Source of the DNA: Planctomycetota bacterium
GTDB lineage: Bacteria > Planctomycetota > Planctomycetia > Gemmatales > Gemmataceae
DNA: 33,657 nucleotides
Assembly (NCBI GenBank): GCA_016872605.1
Contig: VGZI01000053.1
Location: 1-33,657, forward strand
Direction of reading: 5' to 3'
Part shown: piece after piece, positions 15,740 through 25,621 of the stretch
Numbering within the stretch: the stretch's first letter is position 1
Layout of the letters: each line of letters opens with the position of its first letter
Notes under the pieces: model-generated
The model's input: only the letters and a program-made list of their open reading frames with translations
Told to the model about the DNA's origin: nothing
The model's database searches: none
Position numbers and translations under genes: made by a program

Positions 15740-16492
15740 ATGTCAGAACACTCCGCACTGACCGACGAAGAACGCGCCATCTACGAATGGCAGCTATGGG
15801 TCGCCGGGTTCGGCGGTGAGGGCCAGGTGCGCTTGAAGAACGCGACGGTGCTCGTCACGCGCGTCGGCGGCGTGGGCGGCATGGTAGCGATGCATCTGGC
15901 GGCCGCCGGTGTCGGGCGATTGATCCTCGCCCACGCCGGCGACCTGCGTCCCAGCGATCTCAATCGGCAACTCCTAATGAGCCACGCCGGTCTGGGAAAA
16001 TCTCGTGTCGAGCAGGCGGCCGATCGGCTGCGGGCGTTTAATCCGCGCGTCGAGGTGGTTGCCGTGGCAGAGAACATCTCCGACGCCAATGCCGATCGTT
16101 TGGTGCGCGATGCCGATCTGATCGCGAGTTGCGCCCCGCTTTTCGAGGAACGTCTGCGGCTTAACCGCGCGGCGATCGCGTGCGCAAAGCCACTGGTCGA
16201 TGCAGCGATGTACGAGATGGAAGCACAACTCACGTGCGTGCTGCCGGGCCAGGGCCCCTGCTTGGCGTGTTTATATCCGACGCCGCCGGCCGACTGGAAT
16301 CGGCGATTTCCGGTGCTCGGCGCCGTCGCCGGGACGGTCGGCAGTCTGGCGGCCGTCGAAGTCATCAAGATCCTCGCGGGATTCGGCGAGCCGTTGATCG
16401 GAAAGATGTTGATCTGCGACCTTTCGGCGATGACGTTTCGCAAGATCGAAATGCGCCGCGACCCCGGATGCCGGGTATGTGGTCATTCTTGA
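15740..16492 (+). CDS. ThiF/MoeB/HesA-family (E1-like) protein with altered ATP motifs
   Basis: A 250-residue Rossmann protein related to enzymes that adenylate ubiquitin-like sulfur carriers (ThiS, MoaD). Conserved features are the glycine loop GGVGG (43-47), SDLNRQLL (73-80), K87 in GLGKSRVE, and two zinc-type pairs, CLAC (174-177) and a C-terminal CRVC. The glycine loop begins with R41 where a Gly is usual. The CTDN motif carrying the essential Asp of MoeB reads SCAPLF (130-135). It may be a degenerate or non-adenylating member, or use other residues. Neighbours cysH and trHb suggest sulfur transfer. mobA 2 kb away hints at Mo cofactor, but MoeB activity is not assured. Confidence 0.8.
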   Translation: MSEHSALTDEERAIYEWQLWVAGFGGEGQVRLKNATVLVTRVGGVGGMVAMHLAAAGVGRLILAHAGDLRPSDLNRQLLMSHAGLGKSRVEQAADRLRAFNPRVEVVAVAENISDANADRLVRDADLIASCAPLFEERLRLNRAAIACAKPLVDAAMYEMEAQLTCVLPGQGPCLACLYPTPPADWNRRFPVLGAVAGTVGSLAAVEVIKILAGFGEPLIGKMLICDLSAMTFRKIEMRRDPGCRVCGHS

Positions 16493-16533
16493 ACGAAAGA
16501 TAGCGGTGCCGTTTCGTCTCGTAAAGAGCGGCG

Positions 16534-16539
16534 TATAAT
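16534..16539 (+). promoter_or_regulatory. Probable -10 box upstream of the ABM-domain gene
   Basis: A perfect TATAAT at 16534-16539, 41 bp before the ATG at 16581. Only a weak -35 (GTTTCG at 16511) lies at 17-bp spacing. It suggests the ABM gene has its own sigma-70 promoter. Confidence 0.45.
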
Positions 16540-16580
16540 GCCGGTGTTCTACAACTACAGCCTTCGCAACAGGAGTGCAC

Positions 16581-16997
16581 ATGTCCTTCATTCGCATCGC
16601 GAGTTTCTTGGCCATCCTCACGTCTATAGTGCCGACGGCGGCCGGGCAGGATAAAGTCAATCCGATCGAAGCCGAGGTGAAGGCCAACCTCAAGGATTTG
16701 AAGAAGCCGTTCACGATGCTGGTGATCGTCAAAATCAAGGAAGGAGCCGCGGAGAAATTTGAGTCGGCGTTTGTCAAGGCTCGCGTGGCTACGCGAAAGG
16801 AGAAGGGGAACAAGGCGTACAGCCTGAATCGCTCCACCAAAGCGCCCAACGAGTATTTCGTTTACGAACGCTGGGACAACTTCGCGGCCCTTCAAAAGCA
16901 CCTCAAGGCGCCGCACATCACAGCGCTGCTGGCGGACATCGGCGACCTGCTCGATGGGCCTCCGCAGGTGAAGGTGTTCTTGCCGATACGGGAATAG
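16581..16997 (+). CDS. Secreted protein with antibiotic-biosynthesis-monooxygenase (ABM) fold
   Basis: A 138-residue protein. The start at 16581 is set by AGGAG (16571-16575) five bases upstream; a GTG at 16575 is in frame but would overlap that site. A signal peptide covers about residues 1-22 (hydrophobic core ASFLAILTSIVPTAA). The mature region has the ABM pattern: MLVIVKIKEGAAEKFESAF, then YSLNRSTKAPNEYFVYERWD and a helix AALQKHLKAPHI. ABM proteins include small-molecule monooxygenases and haem-degrading enzymes, but most secreted ones are unassigned. I see no proof of catalysis. It follows the ThiF-like gene by 88 bp. Confidence 0.78.
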   Translation: MSFIRIASFLAILTSIVPTAAGQDKVNPIEAEVKANLKDLKKPFTMLVIVKIKEGAAEKFESAFVKARVATRKEKGNKAYSLNRSTKAPNEYFVYERWDNFAALQKHLKAPHITALLADIGDLLDGPPQVKVFLPIRE

Positions 16998-17039
16998 GTC
17001 GCGACGAAGAAAGCGACGTTGTGTGCCCTTCGCTGGCGC

Positions 17040-17765
17040 TCAGGGTCGGACCGCGGATCGGCATAGTTTAGCGAGGCGGCGCACGCGCTCGGCGCTAACG
17101 CTTGACTCGCGATCCCCGGACTCGCAGGCGGCGCCGCGGACGGCGAACCAATCGGGTTGCGCGGGCAGGAGGCGGCTGATCTCCTCCAGCCCGAGCGAGC
17201 CGGCCAGCGCAATCCTCACGCCCGCCTGCCGCGCCAGGGCACACATCGACTCGACCTCGGCAACGGACAGCCAATCGAGCATCGTCGGCCGTCCCGTCCC
17301 TCGGCCTCGGTCCTTGCAGTGGGTGTCTACCAACAGCATGCTGCCGGGATGGTGACACGCCAGAGCCAACACATCATGGATCGACGGCGCAACGGCGCAC
17401 TGCCAATCGGCGTAGGCGACGAGGACATGCTGCGGCCGGCGTCGCCAATGCTCCCAGCCGTCGCGCCAGTCGCTTCTGCGTTGGCAGCCCGCCAGCCCCC
17501 ATTTCACATAGGTCAAGTCGACGTCGGGGACGTCTTTTGCCGATGCGTCGATCCATTCGCCCAGTGCGGCACTCAGCGGACGGCGTTTTCCGACCGTTTC
17601 CTGGACAGCGCGGATTACAGCATCGTCGGCACGGCCGAGCGGACCACGCGCCGGCTCCTTGATGTCGATCAGGTCCGCTCCTCCGTCCAGCGCCTGCAGC
17701 GCCTCCTCGGCCGACCGCACGCTGACCAACAACCCTGGGCCGGCCCTCGGTGCTTCGTGGTTCAT
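17040..17765 (-). CDS. mfnB: (5-Formylfuran-3-yl)methyl phosphate synthase homologue (MfnB, UPF0264/DUF556)
   Basis: A 241-residue TIM-barrel aldolase-like protein. The opening GLLVSVRSAEEALQALDGGA followed by DLIDIKEPARGPLG is diagnostic; K36 corresponds to the Schiff-base lysine region of MfnB. K88 (YVKWG) and K151 (DTHCKD) are other likely active-site lysines. In methanogens MfnB condenses two glyceraldehyde-3-phosphates into the furan ring of methanofuran. Planctomycetes and methylotrophs with H4MPT/methanofuran-type C1 pathways carry homologues. It overlaps the upstream ASCH gene by 4 nt (ATGA), so the two are translated from one mRNA. No other C1 gene is in the window. Confidence 0.88.
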   Translation of the reverse strand: MNHEAPRAGPGLLVSVRSAEEALQALDGGADLIDIKEPARGPLGRADDAVIRAVQETVGKRRPLSAALGEWIDASAKDVPDVDLTYVKWGLAGCQRRSDWRDGWEHWRRRPQHVLVAYADWQCAVAPSIHDVLALACHHPGSMLLVDTHCKDRGRGTGRPTMLDWLSVAEVESMCALARQAGVRIALAGSLGLEEISRLLPAQPDWFAVRGAACESGDRESSVSAERVRRLAKLCRSAVRP

Positions 17766-18202
17766 TTTCTTGACATGCAGTTGGGTGCCGCTCCGGGTAC
17801 CTTGAAGAAGCGAAACCAGCCGGGGAATTTTTGAAAAGGCAGGATTTCCGGATCAACGAATCGAAAGCCATAAAGCAAGGGCGGCTTGAACCAGCTGGCC
17901 TCGTTAAAGTGTTTCGCCTGGTCCGAAACAAACTCTGTTAGGTCGCGGTACGAGCGACATTCTTCCAGAATGACAGCCCCGATGATGCCCCCCTTGTACT
18001 CGGTCAAAGCCCGGAGATTCTCAGGAACGTGGTTCCACGCCTCGGGTCGTTCATCCGCCACGCCAGCTGCGTGGATCAGGATGCGGCCACGCCGCGCCGT
18101 CGGCCAACGGCGGATTTCGATGGTTTTCACCCCTGCTATCACCAGCGCTGCCCACGGCTGCTTAATCGACAGAGCAAACGCAACATTGGCTGCTGTAATC
18201 AT
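17762..18202 (-). CDS. ASCH-domain protein
   Basis: A 146-residue protein with the ASCH signature ALSIKQPWAALVIAGVKTIE then IRRWPT near the N-terminus. HAAG near residue 45 and GGIIGAVILEECR form the next strands. ASCH domains adopt a PUA-like fold that binds RNA or modified nucleotides; some are cytidine amidohydrolases. The frame is open to an ATG at 18250, but a good promoter ends at 18262, which would leave almost no leader. I therefore prefer the ATG at 18202 (MITAANVAFALS). It overlaps mfnB by 4 nt. Why an RNA-binding-type domain is paired with MfnB is not known. Confidence 0.8.
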   Translation of the reverse strand: MITAANVAFALSIKQPWAALVIAGVKTIEIRRWPTARRGRILIHAAGVADERPEAWNHVPENLRALTEYKGGIIGAVILEECRSYRDLTEFVSDQAKHFNEASWFKPPLLYGFRFVDPEILPFQKFPGWFRFFKVPGAAPNCMSRK

Positions 18203-18261
18203 CGGTCCGTTGCCTCGCCACCACAACGACTCGGCGTGGCCAATCCTCATTACTGTTTCTT

Positions 18262-18290
18262 TGTATAGATATTCAACGCTGCTTGGTCAA
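18262..18290 (-). promoter_or_regulatory. Sigma-70-type promoter for the ASCH-mfnB operon
   Basis: Read on the minus strand: -35 TTGACC (18290-18285), a 17-bp spacer and -10 TATACA (18267-18262). Start of transcription is expected near 18255. It lies in the AT-rich gap divergent from the kinase-tubulin gene. Confidence 0.6.
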
Positions 18291-18387
18291 TCATTCTTAA
18301 TCGATCTGTATCCAAAAGTTTGCAGGACACCTACTTGCGACCTAGGCTTCGGGTGGAAGCAGGTACCTTCTCGCACAAGGCATTGCT

Positions 18388-21300
18388 ATGCCCCTACACA
18401 TTGAACCGAATGCTGAGCCCATCCCCGGCTATCGGCTCATTGAACGGCTCGGCAGCGGCGGTTTCGGCGAAGTCTGGAAAGCTGAGGCGCCCGGCGGTCT
18501 GTTCAAAGCGATCAAGTTTGTTCAGCGCAGCGCCGACGACGACTGCGCTGTAAGCATGACTAGCGGCGATCGCTCGCGTGCTGAGCAAGAATGGAAATCT
18601 CTCGGGCGCGTCAAGTCGGTCCGTCATCCGTTCATTCTTCTTCTGGATCGCTTCGAATACATCGACAACTTCCTGGTCATCGTGATGGAGTTGGCGGACC
18701 GCACGCTCGCGGACCGATTCAAAGAATGCCGCTGCCAAGGCCTTCCCGGGATCCCGCGCGATGAACTCTTGAGTTATCTTGCCGAGGCAGCCGAAGTGCT
18801 CGATTTGATGAGCGCCCAGTATCAGTTGCAGCACCTCGACATCAAGCCGCAGAATCTGTTTCTCGTTCACAATCACATCAAGGTTGCCGACTTCGGACTG
18901 GTCAAGGACACCAACAGCGGCGGCAAACTGATGACCATCACCGGCGGCGTCACCCCGGTTTACGCGGCCCCAGAAACATTTGATGGCAAATTCAGCCGGC
19001 AGAGCGACCAATATAGCCTGGCCATCGTCTATCAAGAAATGTTGACGGGACAAAGGCCGTTCACGGGCACGACCATGAAGCAGATGATACTTCAGCACCT
19101 TCAAAATGCCCACGATCTGACGCCGTCGCCGGTGCACGATCGCCCGATCATCGCCCAGGCGTTGTCCAAGAACCCCGATGACCGCCACACAACCTGCAGT
19201 GACCTCATTCAGCATCTGCGCAGGATAACGGTCAAGACCAACGGTTCCGACGTCCCGGCAGCGCCCTTGCCGCTGCCCGTGGAGAAGCCGTTCGCCTCCC
19301 ACAACAAGACGATCGGGGCGCGTGGCGTGTCGGGCCCGGTGGTGCCGGTGGCGCCGAACTTCGCCGTGCATGCCGACCTATTCGTCGGCGGAAAGCCTGA
19401 GCCGCGCGAGCCAGCATTGGACTCGCCCAAGAGCGATCCGGTCAGCCGGACGTCGATTAACGTCTTCGCGCGCAAAGCTGCCGGTCGCGCCGCGCCCGCT
19501 GCCACGCACGAGTTGCCGGGCATCGTCCAGCCGGCCTTGATTGTGGGCATCGGGCATATGGGAGTCGAGACGCTGGTGCAGATGAAGCGACGGCTGGCCA
19601 CAGAGTTTGGACTCGATGCCGCGATCTCGCATCTTCGCATGATCGCCATCGATACCGACCCGGATACGCTGCAAGCCGCGACCGCCGGCATTTCCAGCAC
19701 CACGTTGCGCAACCAGGAAACCTTGCTGACCCGCTTGCAGCGCCCGAGCCATTTTCTCAAGACACGCGACGGCAAACTTCCCACCGATATTTGGCTCAAT
19801 TCCAAACTGCTGCATCGTATCCCGCGCGATCTGAGCAGCGCCGGCCTCAGACCCCTGGGCCGATTGGCGTTCGTCGACAACTACCGCGGCATCGCGCGCC
19901 GACTCGACAGCGAAATCGTTGCTCTGTGCGCGCAAGATACGCCGCATGCGTCAACATCGGTCCTGGACCTAGGGCTGCGCACCGCTCGGCCTCGCGTTTA
20001 TGTTGTGACATCGCTCTCGGGCAACACGGGAAGCGGCATGTTCATCGATGTCGCCTACTTGCTGCGCCAACTCCTCAACGATCACGGGCATGCCGACGCT
20101 GAGATTGTCGGCCTCTTCTACTTGCCATCCGCGCTGCGAACCGCCGGTTCGGCGGCGCCCCTGGCCAATGCCTATGCCGCTCTCACCGAATTGCAGTTCT
20201 ACACTCAGCCGAATGCGATCTTCTCGGCAAACTACGAAACGGCGGCGTCAGGCCGCGGCGAGCGCGTCAGCACCGTCGGCCCGGCGTTCCAACGCTGCAT
20301 GCTTCTGCCGCTGACTGAGCCGAGAGGTAAGCTCTCCAACGCCGACAATAGCCAAGCCACCGGGCGCGCCGGCGATTTTCTCTATCGCGACCTGACGACG
20401 GTGCTCGGCCAGGCCATCGACGAACGACGGGCGCGCCTCGCCGCGCCGAGCGCCGCCGGCGCCGGCCCCTTGCTGCAATCCATCGGCATGTCGCGCATCC
20501 TCTGGCCTCGCCATGCTCTGGTGTCCGAAAGCGGACGCTGGTTGAGCATTCAACTCGTGAAGCGCTGGATGAGCAAAGACGCCTCGTCGTTCGTGAGCAC
20601 GATTCAACAATGGGCGCAGGAACGCTGGGAATCGATCGGCATGAGGCCCGAAAGCCTCATCGAATGCTTCCAAACAAAAACCGAGCACGCGTTGCAGCAA
20701 AAGCCAGATTCACTTTTCGCCGATGTCGTCGCCACGCTAAAGAAGGGGCTTGCCGACGCGTCTCGCAGCGTGACTACTTTGACCACCGTGGTTCCGGTCG
20801 TGCAAGCAATGGATTGCCTGGAGCGCATCCTCGGCATACCCGACGATGCACGCACCACGCACCCCGATCCTTCGATGATCGAACGCTCGCTGGACAACAT
20901 CGTCCATGAAATCACCGACGAGTGCGAGCAGAAGCTGGCGGAGTTGGCCGTTTCACTCCTGGAGGACCCGAATTATCGTCTGGCGGGCGCCGAGGAAGCG
21001 CTGCGGCAGTTTTGCCTGACCGTGGAACAGTCGCTGCAATCGCAGGAAACGCTGGCGAAGGAACTCAGCGACAATGCCAGTCAGCTCTACCAGCGAATTC
21101 GCAGGTGCATCGACACCTCGGTGCAGACCAACGCCCCGACCACGAGCCAATGGACGCTTATCGCTCGCCGCAACGCTTCGGGAACGGGATTGCCGAACGC
21201 CAACGACATGGTCGAGCTTGTGCGCACCTACGCGAAAATGCGCTACCACAGCATGGTGCTCGCGCATCTGAACCGTCTCTATATCGGCTTGCGCGGGCAT

Positions 21301-22065
21301 CTTTCGGATCAGATTCGCGAAGTCGGTTTTTGCCGGGCACGGCTCGGCGAGTTGCTGTCGCTCTTGCAGCCGACCGCTTCGAACCTGTCCGATGGTTCGC
21401 TGCGCGGCGACCGATCGCTATTTCCGCCGGGCTGCCTCGATCTCCGAGCCGCCATCGACCAACTCACCTCGACGATCACGACCGATGAAATCCTGCAACT
21501 CGACGACCGTGTTCAGGAGTGGCTCAAAACGCACTGCCAGGCGCTCCTCGAAGTCTGCATGGGTTCCGGCACAATGGTGCGCAATCTGGCGCCGGCCCTC
21601 TTGCGAGAGGCCGAGGTATTCATGAGCGAGCGGCTACATGGCGCATCGGTCGCGGAAATGTACTTGACCCGCAAGCGCAATGAGTTCAACGACAACTCCG
21701 ACGCCTTGATCGCCGACGAGTTGCAACACCTCTTCGACGACGCGACGCCGGACTTCGGCCGCATCGTGGATTCGAACGAAGTCTCCGTCATTTGCCTGCC
21801 CGATGACGCAGCAGGCCAGCAATTGCACCAACTGCTGCAACCGCAGTTGCCGAACGCCAAATTCCTCCTGACGGATCGGGCTGACGAAATGACATTCTAT
21901 CACGAGCTCAACAATCTCAAGTGGGAAGACCTTCCCCAGTTGGGCCCGAACGGCCGATCGGCCTATCAGCAACGCTGCACCGCCGACCCCGGTTCGCTTC
22001 ACAGCCGCGAAGATGTGTTCGAGTGGCAGGCGCTAGTGCTCTGTCACATCTCGAATGAGGGGTAG
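18388..22065 (+). CDS. Ser/Thr protein kinase fused to a tubulin/FtsZ-like GTPase domain
   Basis: A 1225-residue fusion. The kinase domain (about 15-282) has the P-loop GSGGFG (22-27), K43, catalytic HLDIKPQN (149-156, D151), DFG (168-170) and APE (194-196), so it looks active. A proline-rich linker (about 284-378) leads to a domain starting PALIVGIGHMGVETL (382-396) and carrying VVTSLSGNTGSGMFIDV, where GNTGSG (545-550) matches the tubulin/FtsZ GGGTGSG phosphate loop; this fits the Tubulin_2 (PF13809) class. A long helical C-terminal part (about 740-1200) follows. No transmembrane segment is seen. The last ten residues and the stop come from the 140-bp family B element. Function is unknown; kinase-regulated filament formation is a hypothesis. 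Confidence 0.85.
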   Translation: MPLHIEPNAEPIPGYRLIERLGSGGFGEVWKAEAPGGLFKAIKFVQRSADDDCAVSMTSGDRSRAEQEWKSLGRVKSVRHPFILLLDRFEYIDNFLVIVMELADRTLADRFKECRCQGLPGIPRDELLSYLAEAAEVLDLMSAQYQLQHLDIKPQNLFLVHNHIKVADFGLVKDTNSGGKLMTITGGVTPVYAAPETFDGKFSRQSDQYSLAIVYQEMLTGQRPFTGTTMKQMILQHLQNAHDLTPSPVHDRPIIAQALSKNPDDRHTTCSDLIQHLRRITVKTNGSDVPAAPLPLPVEKPFASHNKTIGARGVSGPVVPVAPNFAVHADLFVGGKPEPREPALDSPKSDPVSRTSINVFARKAAGRAAPAATHELPGIVQPALIVGIGHMGVETLVQMKRRLATEFGLDAAISHLRMIAIDTDPDTLQAATAGISSTTLRNQETLLTRLQRPSHFLKTRDGKLPTDIWLNSKLLHRIPRDLSSAGLRPLGRLAFVDNYRGIARRLDSEIVALCAQDTPHASTSVLDLGLRTARPRVYVVTSLSGNTGSGMFIDVAYLLRQLLNDHGHADAEIVGLFYLPSALRTAGSAAPLANAYAALTELQFYTQPNAIFSANYETAASGRGERVSTVGPAFQRCMLLPLTEPRGKLSNADNSQATGRAGDFLYRDLTTVLGQAIDERRARLAAPSAAGAGPLLQSIGMSRILWPRHALVSESGRWLSIQLVKRWMSKDASSFVSTIQQWAQERWESIGMRPESLIECFQTKTEHALQQKPDSLFADVVATLKKGLADASRSVTTLTTVVPVVQAMDCLERILGIPDDARTTHPDPSMIERSLDNIVHEITDECEQKLAELAVSLLEDPNYRLAGAEEALRQFCLTVEQSLQSQETLAKELSDNASQLYQRIRRCIDTSVQTNAPTTSQWTLIARRNASGTGLPNANDMVELVRTYAKMRYHSMVLAHLNRLYIGLRGHLSDQIREVGFCRARLGELLSLLQPTASNLSDGSLRGDRSLFPPGCLDLRAAIDQLTSTITTDEILQLDDRVQEWLKTHCQALLEVCMGSGTMVRNLAPALLREAEVFMSERLHGASVAEMYLTRKRNEFNDNSDALIADELQHLFDDATPDFGRIVDSNEVSVICLPDDAAGQQLHQLLQPQLPNAKFLLTDRADEMTFYHELNNLKWEDLPQLGPNGRSAYQQRCTADPGSLHSREDVFEWQALVLCHISNEG

Positions 22066-22172
22066 AGCCGCAACGAAGCTTGCACGCGCATCAATTGGCG
22101 ATTCACCACCGCCAATGCCCGCATCAAGCTCAAGCGGCTCTACCCCTCATTCGAGATGTGACAGAGCACTAG
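22033..22172. mobile_element. 140-bp CTAG-bounded MITE-like element, family B, copy 2
   Basis: Identical to 6870-7009, with the same perfect 39-bp terminal inverted repeats. It is inserted in the 3' end of the kinase-tubulin gene, where it provides ten codons and a TAG stop. Removing it so that a single CTAG remains would reopen the frame to a TAA at 22283-22285, adding roughly 38 codons. Identity of the two copies suggests recent spread or gene conversion. Confidence 0.88.
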
Positions 22173-22226
22173 GTTCCCGTGGTTCTTATTTCTGTCGCGT
22201 GGGCCGAGAAGTTCCAAGAAAACAGT

Positions 22227-22295
22227 GGCATAGTGTATTTTTCCTATCGAGCATTTTCTCGGTAGTAGCTGTGCCTCTGTGGTAAGAAAATTTGC
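22227..22295. repeat. Partial copy of the CCTCTGTGG repeat family
   Basis: GGCATAGTGTATTTTTCCTA followed by TGTGCCTCTGTGGTAAGAAA resembles, in part inverted, the block at 11697-11911. It fills the space between the two MITE-like elements. There is no convincing gene in 22066-22504: that stretch holds family B, this fragment and family A. Confidence 0.5.
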
Positions 22296-22313
22296 TCAGT
22301 AGAATCATCCGGG

Positions 22314-22467
22314 CTAGTGCGTCGTCCAGACTAAATTTTCGGGTGAGACAATATTGTAGCGTGGACTTCCGTCCACGCGGCGTAGCTCCGGGAGCCTCCT
22401 AATCGTGTGGACTGAAGTCCACACTCCGATCGACCAACTCGAAAATTTAGTCTGGACAAGGCACTAG
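22314..22467. mobile_element. 154-bp CTAG-bounded MITE-like element, family A, copy 2
   Basis: Same length as 122-275 and with better-preserved ends: CTAGTGCGTCGTCCAGACTA on the left and its near-complement ending CAAGGCACTAG on the right. The two internal hairpins are retained; the first has changed its loop (CTTCCG for CTCCAG). It lies 38 bp from the end of topA. Confidence 0.82.
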
Positions 22468-22504
22468 AAAGACCTCCATGTATCGTTTGGTTTGGAAGGC
22501 GCCA

Positions 22505-25210
<2,706 letters not shown>

Positions 25211-25250
25211 TCCGATCTCCGTGTGGCCGCCGGCGGATTCGCATCGTAGA

Positions 25251-25291
25251 CCTCACGCTCCGCGTGAGGAATCCGTCACGCGGAGCGTGAC
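25251..25291. repeat. Paired CTCACGCTCCGCGTGAG palindromes
   Basis: Two adjacent short palindromes, 19 and 17 bp, separated by 5 bp. Each is nearly the complement of the other, so either two small hairpins or one larger hairpin can form. They sit just upstream of topA. Confidence 0.65.
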
Positions 25292-25452
25292 GCAAACGGT
25301 GCGAAGCCGCGAGCGGCGGAACTCTATTGCACGCGTTTTTACGGCTTCGTTGTCCAAGTGTCCAGCACCGGCATCTCCAGGACGGCGTGAACGACTAGCA
25401 AATAGGGGCGAATTCTCTACAATCGTATCGTCGGAACAAGTGTACCCCGAAA

Positions 25453-25514
25453 GTAGGTTAGGCTTTCCAGCCTGACGCAGAAAGAGGAACGTCAGGCTGG
25501 AAAGCCTGACCTAC
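25453..25514. repeat. AGGTTAGGCTTTCC-type hairpin repeat, second copy
   Basis: Arms GTAGGTTAGGCTTTCCAGCC (from 25453) and GGCTGGAAAGCCTGACCTAC (to 25514) make a stem of about 24 bp with one mismatch. It is related to 13949-14008. Confidence 0.75.
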
Positions 25515-25621
25515 GAACGGAACAAAACCGTCCGAGCGTCCCAATATCTATATGGTAGCGTCCGGTGTCAAGTACTCATGGGGCATGACGGCGGGCATGA
25601 TGTCCTAACGTGAGGCAACCT

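Larger units (their letters stand above)
25211..25621. other. Gene-free 411-bp region with two hairpin families
   Basis: I see no gene here. It contains a palindrome pair at 25251-25291 (CCTCACGCTCCGCGTGAGG, then GTCACGCGGAGCGTGAC) and a long hairpin at 25453-25514. Promoters for topA (minus) and the downstream long gene (plus) must lie here, but no convincing -35/-10 pair stood out. Confidence 0.6.
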
